From positions 1 to 30,182 of the forward strand of contig WELB01000358.1 in the NCBI GenBank assembly GCA_009602725.1: a stretch of DNA of 30,182 nucleotides. Direction: 5' to 3'. The position numbers were made by a program, and so were the translations under genes. The DNA is from Spirogloea muscicola. Its lineage: Eukaryota; Streptophyta; Zygnematophyceae; Spirogloeales; Spirogloeaceae. Positions 22,803 through 30,182 of this stretch are shown here, piece by piece; within the stretch, counting starts at the first letter, position 1, and each line of letters opens with the position of its first letter. Below the pieces are notes generated by a model. That model searched no databases and was not told the origin of the DNA. It saw only the letters and a list, made by a program, of their open reading frames with translations.

Positions 22803-22905
22803 AGAGAGAAGGCGCGCGGGGCGCATGAAATGAAGGCCAATTCAAGCCAATACATTGTTCAGGCAGAGTCTAGGGCAAACTAAACAAGGCTACATAATAC
22901 GGAGA
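22803..22905. repeat. Dispersed ~100-bp repeat, copy inside LINE (first)
   Basis: It begins GAGAGAAGGCGCGCGGGGCGC. AGGCCAATTCAAGCC, ACATTGTTCAGGCAGA, TCTAGGGCAAACTA and GGCTACA follow. It is nearly identical to the copy at 22960. Confidence 0.85.
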
Positions 22906-22959
22906 CCTAAAACTAAGGTGCCTAAGGTGACATTAGCACGGATGAGCACCACAGAAAGA

Positions 22960-23062
22960 AGGCGCGCGGGGCGCATGAAATGAAATGGAGGCCAATTCAA
23001 GCCGACACATTGTTCAGGCAGACTCTAGGGCAAACTAGACAGGGCTACAGAATACGAACACG
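22960..23062. repeat. Dispersed ~100-bp repeat, copy inside LINE (second)
   Basis: This is a direct repeat of the 22803 copy with a few substitutions and a 4-base ATGG insertion. The two are separated by about 55 bp of sequence not found in the LINE. They could be two insertions or one insertion followed by duplication. Confidence 0.85.
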
Positions 23063-23587
23063 CACAAAATGAACGTAATTACTCGGATCACCCAGTGGGA
23101 GACGAGCTTGTCCCACTCGCCGACGACGTACACGGCGCCTTTGGCACAAAATGGCTTGACCTACTTCACCCCCTTGCGCGGCGAGCAGCGGCCCGCCGCC
23201 TCGGGCAGCAGGGCGAGCAGCCTGGCTTCAATGTCGCCGGGTCCTTCGCTCACGTCTTCCGGATGCGCTTGGCCGTCTCTTTGCAGCGGTCCCTTGCCTT
23301 CGCGGTTCACTTGCGCGCAGGCTGCGCTTTGGCGGCGGCCTCCGGCTTCCGTCAGGGCGATATCTTTCCGCCTGCGAGCTATTTCGACTTACATCTTTTG
23401 ACTAGAGGTTACTGAGCGTCCACGTGCTGCTGTCTTAGTCCGTAGCACTCCAGCTCCTTCAGACCTTGTGCATTCCTTTGGGGTGGCCTCTCCCAGCCAC
23501 CAGTTCATGTGGCCGCGCTTGCTGATGGAATGGCTCCTCTGCTCGGCGGGTTGCCCAGTCCCAGTCTGACCCAAAAGCGCCAGTTCA

Positions 23588-23725
23588 CGAAAGAAGAAAG
23601 TGCTCGCCCATTGAGAATAGGGGCTGGAAAAGCCAGCCCAAAAAAAATCAACAAAGGACGAGAAGGAAGGGGGCCAGGGGAAGCGCAAAGAAAAACAAGC
23701 ACACAAAGAGAAAAAAAGATCGTGT
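23588..23725 (-). mobile_element. LINE 3' end (family B), tail only
   Basis: On the minus strand it reads CTTTGTGTGCTTG, GCGCTTCCCCTGGCCCCC, CTTTGTTGATTT, a perfect 7-bp stem-loop GGGCTGG-CTTTT-CCAGCCC (23621-23639), CAATGGGCGAGC and an ACTTTCTTCTTTC terminus. No coding sequence remains. Confidence 0.85.
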
Positions 23726-23729
23726 GTTA

Positions 23730-24185
23730 GAAAGAAATGTAGGCCAAATGGCCAGGTACAAAGGCAAGCACATCTAAAAATCTACATAACCTACAGCAGA
23801 TTGACCCGCTCAATAACCACGGGTCAAAACATAAAGGTCACTACTCGATGCATGAATACTAGATGCCAGGAACGGAGCCCTTCTGCCACCTACTAGAGCT
23901 CGCCCAGCTTTCTGGTGCAAGGCACTAGCCTGAGCACGCTGCAAACAGGCCGAAACTCGACGTCGCAAGAGCGACAGATATGCAGCTGGCAAGCCCATCT
24001 CAGCCGGAAACACATCTGCGCATCGAGTGTAGCCTAGATTGGCAATGTTTTGAAGCAGTGTAGAAGCGAGGACCCAGACAGCCAAAGATGTCGATTGCAG
24101 CTGGCAGGAGTTGATCGCATTGGGGGTAATCGGAGTAATGCCGCAGTTTTCTTTGCTCTGCTCCGCCCACTGCGTGCCCAGCAAA
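23730..24185 (-). mobile_element. LINE fragment (family A), C-terminus and 3' tail
   Basis: The minus strand encodes HAVGGAEQRKLRHYSDY, LPAAIDIFGCLGPRF, and after a frameshift NIANLGYTR, VFPAEMGLPAAYLSLLRRR, VSACLQRAQASAL, AGRALVGGRR and DLYVLTRGY-stop at 23810-23812. The 3' tail has stem-loop GGCC-ATTT-GGCC (23742-23753) and ends TTCTTTCTAACACACG. This is the best preserved C-terminus of family A and a good reference for the others. Confidence 0.9.
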
Positions 24186-24280
24186 GAGAGAGAAGGCGCG
24201 CGGGGCGCAAAGAGACAAAGCAGCTATGGATCACTCAGTAACCCCTGCTAAGCAGCCACTGGTCAGAGACGCAGGCTCCT
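24186..24280 (-). mobile_element. LINE 3' stub joined to a partial dispersed repeat
   Basis: On the minus strand, DQWLLSRGY-stop (stop 24235-24237) is followed by GATCCATAGCTGCTTTGTCTC, matching the tail at 12034. GCGCCCCGCGCGCCTTCTCTC, part of the ~100-bp repeat (24186-24212), comes next. Confidence 0.7.
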
Positions 24281-24760
24281 GGAAGTGGGTCACCTGGCCA
24301 GAGCCAGAGGAGTTCACAAAAGCCGGCCGCGGGGGGCACCGCCGGCCGCGGCACGCCACGCCTGCGGATGGCCAGCGCCCGCGGCGCCGCACTGCCCCGC
24401 CACCACCCGCCAGCGCCCGCCTCGCCTCCTCGCCCACGCCGCCTGCGAGCACCGCCGCCCCGCGCGACACGCCAAGCATGGACTCGCTTGCGGACCTGAT
24501 CGCCAAGCACGACGCCCACCGCTCCAAGCAGCTGAGCGCCTTCTGCGCCGTCGGCACCGCTGTCACGGGCCTCCTTGTGATTGCCCCTCCTACTCGCCTC
24601 GTTGGACGGGGTCGACGACACGTTCCCCGTCTGCCTGGTCAGCCCCTGCACACGGACGCCGCTGCCCTTCCGCGAGTCCGCCACCTCACCTCCTCGCCTG
24701 CAGTCACCGCTCGACTGGCTGGTCCCTCTTCCCAACAGCAGGCGTAATAGAGTAGCTTCT
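24281..24760 (+). other. GC-rich open segment, possible exon of unknown gene
   Basis: One plus frame contains MDSLADLIAKHDAHRSKQL followed by SAFCAVGTAVTGLLVIA (from about 24478), a charged helix followed by a hydrophobic one. This looks more protein-like than its Pro/Ala-rich surroundings. The other plus frame becomes more protein-like from about 24581. No splice site joins them convincingly and no family is recognised. Confidence 0.3.
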
Positions 24761-26478
24761 ACGCAGCTCTGACTTGCTGTGACAGCCATGCACAGCAGCA
24801 CTGACAACAGATCACTGCTTCATGTTGGCAGTGCATCAGTGCAGCGCACTATGCCTTGTGGCAGGCCACCTCCTGCTTCTTCATCTCTGATCGCTGCATG
24901 CTTGGGGGCGGAACTGTCACAGGACTTTTGGGAGGCATGGAACCACAATTCCGGCTGTCAAGCGCTCATAGACAGTCGGCAGCCTTAGTTCTGCAGGTCT
25001 ACTTGTTACTGTGACAGCCTTCGCTCGTGACATAAGTTCATGCAGTACGCACTGAAGCATCAGTGCGCACCTTACTTCACAGAAGATGCTCCTGCCTTGC
25101 GTTTCTCTTTGAGCTCAAGAGGGTGAGCAGATGCGAGTACCTTTGTGATGGGTGAACGTGGGAAACATTCTGACGCTAAAGACTTGGTTATGTATTGCGC
25201 TAGTAAGTTAAATGCAAGTTCTTCACGTGTTTTGTATCTATGCCGATGCAACAAGGCACGGGCCTGACATCTGCAGGCGCTTTGGTGGAACGTTAAGGGA
25301 CAAAGTGCTGAACGGACCACATGTACTTACACCGGCAGACACGTGTACGATCATTCAAAGGCATTCAACTGCCTAGTATGAAGATTGTCACTCCTGGTAG
25401 GTAATGCTGGTGCTTGGATGTTGAAAAGGACATCACAGTCATCCTTGTCAGCTTGGCTGTCTATTTGACGACATGGGAATTGTAAACTAGCCTCACATTG
25501 TGAGTGGCCAACGAAATTCTCAACATCAAGGAGTACAAAGCAGGATGCAAGTACACGTGAGGCGAGGACCACACCCATTGAAAGTTAGCCCCTACCAATG
25601 CGCACGCAGTGCCTTCACGAGGGCGAGGATGCGGCAGCCATTTGCTCTTGGATAATGCTGCAAGTCTTTAAGCTAATAGTCTAGCATGTGACACACCACA
25701 AGCCTGAGGCAGCAGGATCTTGCACAAGAATCGAGCAGCTGTTGGTTGCGGTAGGACCTCACAGTTGGAGGACTTGCAAGGCACACGTTCTTGCAAGTAA
25801 GAAAGACAAGATGCTGTGCCCATCAGCCACAGTACAGTAAGTGAAGTGGGCGCCTCCAGCTGCCAATGGCCAATTATGCTACTTTTACCGAAGCAGGGTC
25901 TACCAATTATTGCAATTTGCAGTCACCGACTACAAGCTTAGGAGCAACTATAGGTGCTATGGACCTCAAGATCAGCAGTTGTCAAGCAGCATGTGACAGC
26001 CAACCAAAGAATTATCGCTTCGAAGCCTCAGCCTCAACGCCTCAACTGCATCTAGCAAGCCTCCTCGTCATTGACATGCCAAATTCTGACAGCATTGTCA
26101 GCACATCCATCCTCACTCATTACGGATCACTTATGAGCTGCTCGCGACTGTGTCCACTGCCCAAGCCCGCCTGTGGCGAGCTTGCAGCAATGTTTGCAGC
26201 AACTTTGCAAGCAATATAACGTCAGAACATATGCCGCGGAGCAGTTCAAGCATTTGCTATGATAAGTGCATCCAGCATCCTCTCTGCGCGGATCTGGACT
26301 AGTTGCACAGCAGCCTTACTCCCAAGTACAAATCATGCTCAAAGAGCAGCAGTCACTGATTCAGCACCTCAAGAGAATGTCACTGGTATGAAACAAGTGG
26401 AAGAGTGCTCTTGGGCAGACCAATGCGCATGTCAGAACAACATAGGACTCATCCTCTGGCAGGCCAATGGGCAGCCAC
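24761..26478. other. Intergenic, moderate GC; nothing recognised
   Basis: Open frames are short on both strands and have no motifs. The minus-strand frame at 25072-25240 (TREELAFNLLAQYITKSL) looks protein-like but has no clear homologue. The right end should contain the 3' UTR of the minus-strand RPL35 gene. Confidence 0.55.
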
Positions 26479-27574
26479 TCAAGCCTTGACAGCATACTTC
26501 CGGAGAGGGAAGTAGGCCTCCTTCTTCTTTTGCCTTTCCGTTTTCAAGTTAGCCTGCGACCAAACAAGCACGCTCACTGAAGGTCAGAAAACATCACTCG
26601 ATCAAGTCTGCTCCTCTTGCCACCGTGCAAACATCAAGTGCAACGACACCCAGATGCAACACTTGTAATTGCCCGCACAGTCGAGTCAGAGCATGGTGCC
26701 GCAGCACATGCGATGTAGACACACCAGGAAAGCAAGTAGACAAAGCAGACGAGAGTGGGAACAGTACACGCACCTGGTGACGGGTAAGGCGCCGGCGTAT
26801 TGCGCGCGTCTTCTTGGGCCGAAGGTCAAGGGGCACGTGCTTCTTCTTGGCATACGCTTCACGCAGGTTCTTCTTCTGTGTCTGGCTGATGACAGTCAGC
26901 ACCTGCGCTATGGACAGCCGCACTACCTTGCTGCAATCCAAGCAACGCCATCGACACAGCAGTCAGGCTTTGGTGGTCGTCAAGGAGCGTTCCAGACAGC
27001 CTGCTCTCAACACTTTCACGCCACCATTAGAACCATTGCCACAGGCGCAGCCGGCTTTCAGTGAGGGGTGGCTCACATTTTGGAGAGCTTGTTAGGTGCG
27101 CCGCCCGTGACCTTGGCTACGCGCAGCGCCGCGAGCTCGGTCTTGAGCTCCTTGAGCTGCACCCGGCGCCAGCAGCAAGCCGAGTGAGCCGGAGCCGCTC
27201 AGCGGCTCGAGCAGTGCCGTTGCGCACCAGGCTGGCGCCGCACAGGGGCGCGGCGCAGCGCCTACCTGGGCGAGCAGGTCCGTCTTGCTCTTGCCCCGCA
27301 GCTCGTGCACCTTGATCCTGGCTGCACATGCCGCGGCCACGCTGCCCGCAACTCAGGCCAGCCCGAGGCGATGACCGGCGCCAGGGCCTCAGGCCCGTCG
27401 CCACACAGCCCGGCGCTTCGATGCGGAGGCGGCAGCGGACGCCGTCCAAGGCCACCCCGCCGCCGCCGGGGAAGGCGGCGAGGTGCCCCAGCCCGGTACA
27501 GCGGCTGCAGCACCGGGAAGGCAGCGTCCCCCCCCAGCAGGACGAGTCCAGCGGGCCGACGCGGACTCACCCAT
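26479..27574 (-). CDS. RPL35: 60S ribosomal protein L35 (uL29), complete, five exons
   Basis: A structural protein of the large cytosolic ribosomal subunit, located near the polypeptide exit tunnel. Exons (minus strand): 27574-27571 (ATG G only), 27321-27266 ([19 protein letters not shown]), 27156-27077 ([26 protein letters not shown]), 26930-26774 ([47 protein letters not shown]) and 26553-26479 ([24 protein letters not shown]-stop). All junctions have GT-AG sites and keep codon phase. The coding lengths 4+56+80+157+75 make 372 nt, i.e. 123 residues, the family's usual length. The first intron lies one base after the start codon, which fixes the start at the perfect donor G|GTGAGT. Every family signature is intact, so the gene is presumably functional. 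Confidence 0.98.
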
Positions 27575-27820
27575 GGCGCCGGCGTGGTGGCACCAGCAGC
27601 TACGACGGCAGCCGGAGCAGGTCGCGGGGCGCAGCGGTGGACGGCGGCGGCGGCGGCGGCGGGGGACGGGAGGCGGCGGCGGACGGGGGCGGCGGGCTAA
27701 AACCCACGGCCGTTTGCCCTAAGTGTAATGGGCACCTAAACCCCGACCTGCGGCTGAGGTGGCACAGCTGCCGTCTGTACAAGCAGGGGGAAACGAACAG
27801 CTCTTCCAGTGCAAGCAAAT
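27575..27820. promoter_or_regulatory. RPL35 upstream region, GC-rich, with GGC tract
   Basis: This is the presumed 5' UTR and promoter side of minus-strand RPL35. It holds a (GGC/GGG)n stretch at about 27645-27690. I see no TATA box or other defined element. On the plus strand a short frame (about 27708-27780) contains CPKCNGHLNPDLRLRWHSC, a Cys/His pattern that might be a zinc-finger remnant of an element. Confidence 0.35.
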
Positions 27821-27910
27821 GGCTGTGAGTTGCCAGCCCCAAGAAAGCCAGACTCTTCCTGTAGACGGCGATGGCTGTGATTGGCCAGCCCCCAAAAAAG
27901 AAATGAACAA
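27821..27910 (-). repeat. 52-bp tandem duplication carrying GGCTG/CAGCC hairpins
   Basis: Two hairpins, GGCTG-tgagttgc-CAGCC (27821-27838) and GGCTG-tgattggc-CAGCC (27873-27890), lie 52 bp apart with similar flanks (CTCTTCC). The same hairpin occurs at 21939 and 22346. A minus-strand TTTCTTTTTTGGGGGCTGG context suggests LINE-tail origin. Confidence 0.65.
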
Positions 27911-28004
27911 GGTCTGTCAGGGCGGAGGTGCAGAAGGCGGAAAGAAGGCAGGCGCGCTGATTTGGAAAGAGGCCAGGCTGAGCCAATGCGTTATTCACGC
28001 TTGA

Positions 28005-28110
28005 CAGGGGCAAGGCGCGCGAGGTGCGCATAGGATGAAAGAGAGGCCAGATCAAGCCAAAACATTCGCTCACAGAAACTAGTGCAAGAATGGGCTACAA
28101 ATAGCGAAGC
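28005..28110. repeat. Dispersed ~100-bp repeat
   Basis: It contains AAGGCGCGCGAGGTGCGCAT, GAGGCCAGATCAAGCC, ACATTCGCTCACAGAAACTA and GTGCAAGAATGGGCTACA. It is more diverged than the 22.8-kb pair. GATCAAGCC at 28032-28040 fits the RNA polymerase III B-box consensus GWTCRANNC. Confidence 0.7.
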
Positions 28111-28678
28111 TCTATGCTAACCATAACGCGTGCAAAAGCGTTGAGCTCAACAGAAGGAGCTGCAGGAGGCCTTCCTTTCCTTCTGCAGTCCCACTTTTAC
28201 TCTGGACACGGCCAGTCCAACGACCTTCGCTGGCTGCGAGGGAGCAGCAAGTTGGAGGTCCCGCACCCGAGCATGGGCACGCGCAAAGGGGTTGGCGGGC
28301 CTTGTCTATGCACTGGCCAATCCTGCAGACTGAGGCCACTGCCACTGCTCATGTGACCATCCTCAAGGACACACCCGCTGGATATATCACGCTGGTTGCC
28401 ACTTGACAGACGTTGTCACGACGACCTTTGCCCACCCTCATACCAGCAGCAGCTGCGATCAACCTGACCATTCATTAGCAACCTGTTCGCCACAGGGCCT
28501 GCCGCCATCCATATTGCAGACCCACAGTGCCAGCCTCTTTTGGGCTTCCTTACTCCCCTGGGGCTCCCCCAGATATCTACAGAGCATCTGTATCTGTGGA
28601 GGGTATCAGTATCTGGTAGAGGGGCAGCTGCATGCTCGGCTGCAGGAGCACCTGAAGCAGGCAGCCCAAGTGCTTGAG
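28111..28678. other. No recognised gene
   Basis: A plus frame open over about 28403-28729 has no domain. Its beginning (LTDVVTTTFAH) faintly resembles the LINE IADVVTT segment but lacks supporting sequence on either side. Confidence 0.45.
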
Positions 28679-28772
28679 CGGAGAGAAGGCGCGCGGTGCG
28701 CATGGAATTGCAAGGGAGGCCAATTCTAGCCTTACAAATGTCCTATTAAGTGGGTAATGAGCTGGCTAAGGG
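28679..28772. repeat. Dispersed ~100-bp repeat
   Basis: Starts GGAGAGAAGGCGCGCGGTGC; shares GGGAGGCC..TTCTAGCC and GGGTAATGAGCTGGCTA with 12188-12282, to which it is most similar. Confidence 0.75.
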
Positions 28773-29984
28773 GGACACTAATGTCCCCGAGTGAGCACAT
28801 GCATATCTGACAAGCTATACTGAGGAGCCAAACCACCACCACGAGTGGGAGAAGATGGCATGCGCCAGGTGAGCCTGGTGAATGCCAGGCTCACCAAGGC
28901 TATCGTGCAGCGCGTGCAGTACTGCAAAATATAGGTGGCGTATGAGACACTCGATGTGGGCGTCAGGTGGCGTCATGGCAAGCGTGGCTGCCCTTCAACA
29001 AACGGCTTCCTCAACTCGCCGGCTGCTGTGCAACAGGCCTGTAAACTATGCAGCCACGGCACTTTGCGTCATTGATGCTTGTCTGCCGCATGCAGGGCAG
29101 GATACCTGAGCAGCTGCGCGCAACTCGCTGCTTCCTTGTCCCACACTACAATCTGCACTGCCTCCTTGTGTTGGAGTAGGTGGCAGTGGGGGCCGGAGAC
29201 GGGCACGCCACCCCTAAGCCACATCGACGTTGAGAAGGTGAGGTGGGAAAGTACGTGGCGGGCATCACCCTTCTGTGGCACCTTATGATTCCGCGTGCAT
29301 CACCTGTCATGTGACCGCAACATTTGGCATAAGGACTGCAGTGTGGTGGGGGGTGACGGCCTTCCATCCGGCTTCCCTCTTGAGGGTCAACGTGTATGCC
29401 CGAACTCACACGGACCAAAGGTCCTGTAAGTGAGCTGTACCACGGTTTAGTCGGTCCTGGTCTACTCCAAGCGGAAGTTGTCGGTGGCTCACTAAGCCAA
29501 CCACCAACAACCGTAAGGCAAAGCCAATTACGCTGGCAGTCTTGCCGACTGCAACGGGGTCTACTGAGGTACTAGGGTTTAGGGTGACGCTAACGTGAAG
29601 CTCCATGAAGTGCAGTCGGTGACAAACAACCAGAGCCCCTCGTCCTGCTGCCTGTCATGTCATGCCCAGGCAAAGTGCACCCGCATTTTCTAGACGACTT
29701 GGTTGACGACAGACATCCAGTATTGGGACCCTGCCGAGTTGCATCATCGCCCTCGGCAGCGACACCTGATTCCAAGTCAAGTCCCCGGACATGGGCACAG
29801 AATCTGCTGTCATGTGTTATGGACGTAGCCACGGGCAGCGTCGCGAGAATCAACATAAGCACTGAGCACGACACTTGGGGGGATTGCATGAATCCGTGAG
29901 CTGCGCTCGGGGCAACGCATCCCAGCTGCTATGCGGCTGGCGAGTGGCGGGCAGCATGCCCACGGCGATGATGGGAGAAGGGCT
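28773..29984 (+). other. Possible unrecognised plus-strand exons
   Basis: Several short plus-strand segments look coding. They are EEPNHHHEWEKMACAR (about 28822-28870, followed by CAG|GTGAGC), RQVSLVNARLTKAIVQRVQ (about 28863-28919), RIPEQLRATRCFLVPHYN with LHCLLVLE (about 29098-29175, preceded by GCATGCAG), and GTPPLSHIDVEK (about 29200-29236, followed by AAG|GTGAGG). They are candidate pieces of an unknown gene. They do not all join in one frame, and I recognise no family. The rest holds nothing supported. Confidence 0.3.
28868..28895. repeat. Perfect 11-bp inverted repeat, 6-base loop
   Basis: GGTGAGCCTGG and CCAGGCTCACC flank TGAATG. It could form a strong hairpin. It overlaps a candidate splice donor (CAG|GTGAGC) and a possible exon. 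Confidence 0.85.
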
Positions 29985-30130
29985 CGGCTCGCCCATTGAG
30001 AATAGGGGCTGGAAAAGCGAGCCAAAAAATAGAATCAACAAAGTACGAGAAGTCAGGGGAAGCGCTGAGAAAAACAAGCACACAAAGAGAAGCACTCGGT
30101 AACCCCTGCTAAGCAGCCTTGGTGGAAGGG
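29985..30130 (-). mobile_element. LINE 3' end (family B), stop codon mutated
   Basis: On the minus strand, LLSRGY is followed by CGA instead of the usual TGA stop (near 30100). The family B tail comes next: CTTTGTGTGCTTG, CAGCGCTTCCCC, TTGTTGATTC, a stem-loop with one mismatch (GGCTCG-CTTTT-CCAGCC) and CAATGGGCGAGC. The coding stub beyond 30130 is not recognisable. Confidence 0.8.
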
Positions 30131-30182
30131 CCCGCGCGCGCGGGCGAGGGGCTGGCGCGGCGGTGGTCGGGGGCGGGGGGCG

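Larger units (their letters stand above)
22590..23505 (+). mobile_element. LINE fragment (family B-like), interrupted by two short repeats
   Basis: Plus-strand coding: RADLVASALGGGPRLIADVV (about 22663-22722), then in another frame SSEESGYAVRRAAGAK (about 22757-22802). After the inserted repeats it resumes with YSDHPVGDELVPLADDVHG (from about 23082), AFGTKWLDLLHPLARR, RLAVSLQRSLAF, and ends DLHLLTRGY-stop at 23413-23415. Compared with the 18.6-kb copy, the break falls between AAGAK and the expected KYSDHP, showing that both repeats sit inside one element. The 3' UTR ends with stem-loop GGTGGC-CTCTCCCA-GCCACC (23482-23501). Confidence 0.88.

Noticed and set aside
24226-24807. Long open frames on both strands taken as genes
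   Set aside because: GC-driven; the minus frame ends in the LINE SRGY stub and is otherwise Gly/Arg/Ala-rich, and the plus frame begins in the repeat.
29568-29586. GGGTTTAGGGT as a second telomere signal
   Set aside because: It is a single isolated unit, not an array; a similar lone motif is at 8978.

Overview
This window is eukaryotic nuclear DNA, very probably from a green alga. The evidence is a plant-type (CCCTAAA)n telomere-like array, short GT-AG introns, a plant-type MIKC MADS-box gene, a plant/alga-type phosphatidylinositol phosphate kinase, and many decayed non-LTR retrotransposons of a kind common in algal genomes. The class is not resolved. The K-box in the MADS gene leans toward a streptophyte alga, but nothing here excludes a chlorophyte.

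Three genes are certain, all on the minus strand and all split by small introns. (1) A PIP kinase at about 6.5-9.9 kb, in which seven of at least eight exon junctions were confirmed by codon phase. (2) A MIKC-type MADS-box transcription factor at 14.59-16.76 kb, lacking its first exon here, with a huge polyglutamine tract encoded by 98 uninterrupted CAG codons. (3) A complete 60S ribosomal protein L35 (uL29) gene at 26.48-27.57 kb, in five exons, giving 123 residues. They look like independent single genes with no shared pathway.

Most of the rest is repeat-derived. At least a dozen 5'-truncated LINE fragments on both strands (about 2.7-3.3, 4.6-5.2, 10.8-12.2, 18.6-19.6, 20.5-20.8, 22.4-24.3 and 30.0-30.1 kb) carry the C-terminal part of a reverse-transcriptase polyprotein: RT thumb, zinc knuckle and a nuclease-like domain resembling the restriction-like endonuclease of R2-type elements. 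Their proteins end in a shared xLxRGY-stop, and their 3' ends carry conserved stem-loops instead of poly(A). A second ~100-bp dispersed repeat starting GAGAGAAGGCGCGCG occurs about eight times. Some insertions are nested: a 111-bp piece with a GGAGG target duplication, and two repeats inside one LINE.

The window has two single N positions (861 and 17459). The first directly abuts the telomere-like array, oriented as a left chromosome end, so bases 1-860 may be a different contig. The remaining sequence (about 1.3-2.7, 3.3-4.6, 5.2-6.5, 12.3-14.6, 16.8-18.6, 20.8-22.3, 24.3-26.5 and 28.8-30.0 kb) holds no recognisable gene.
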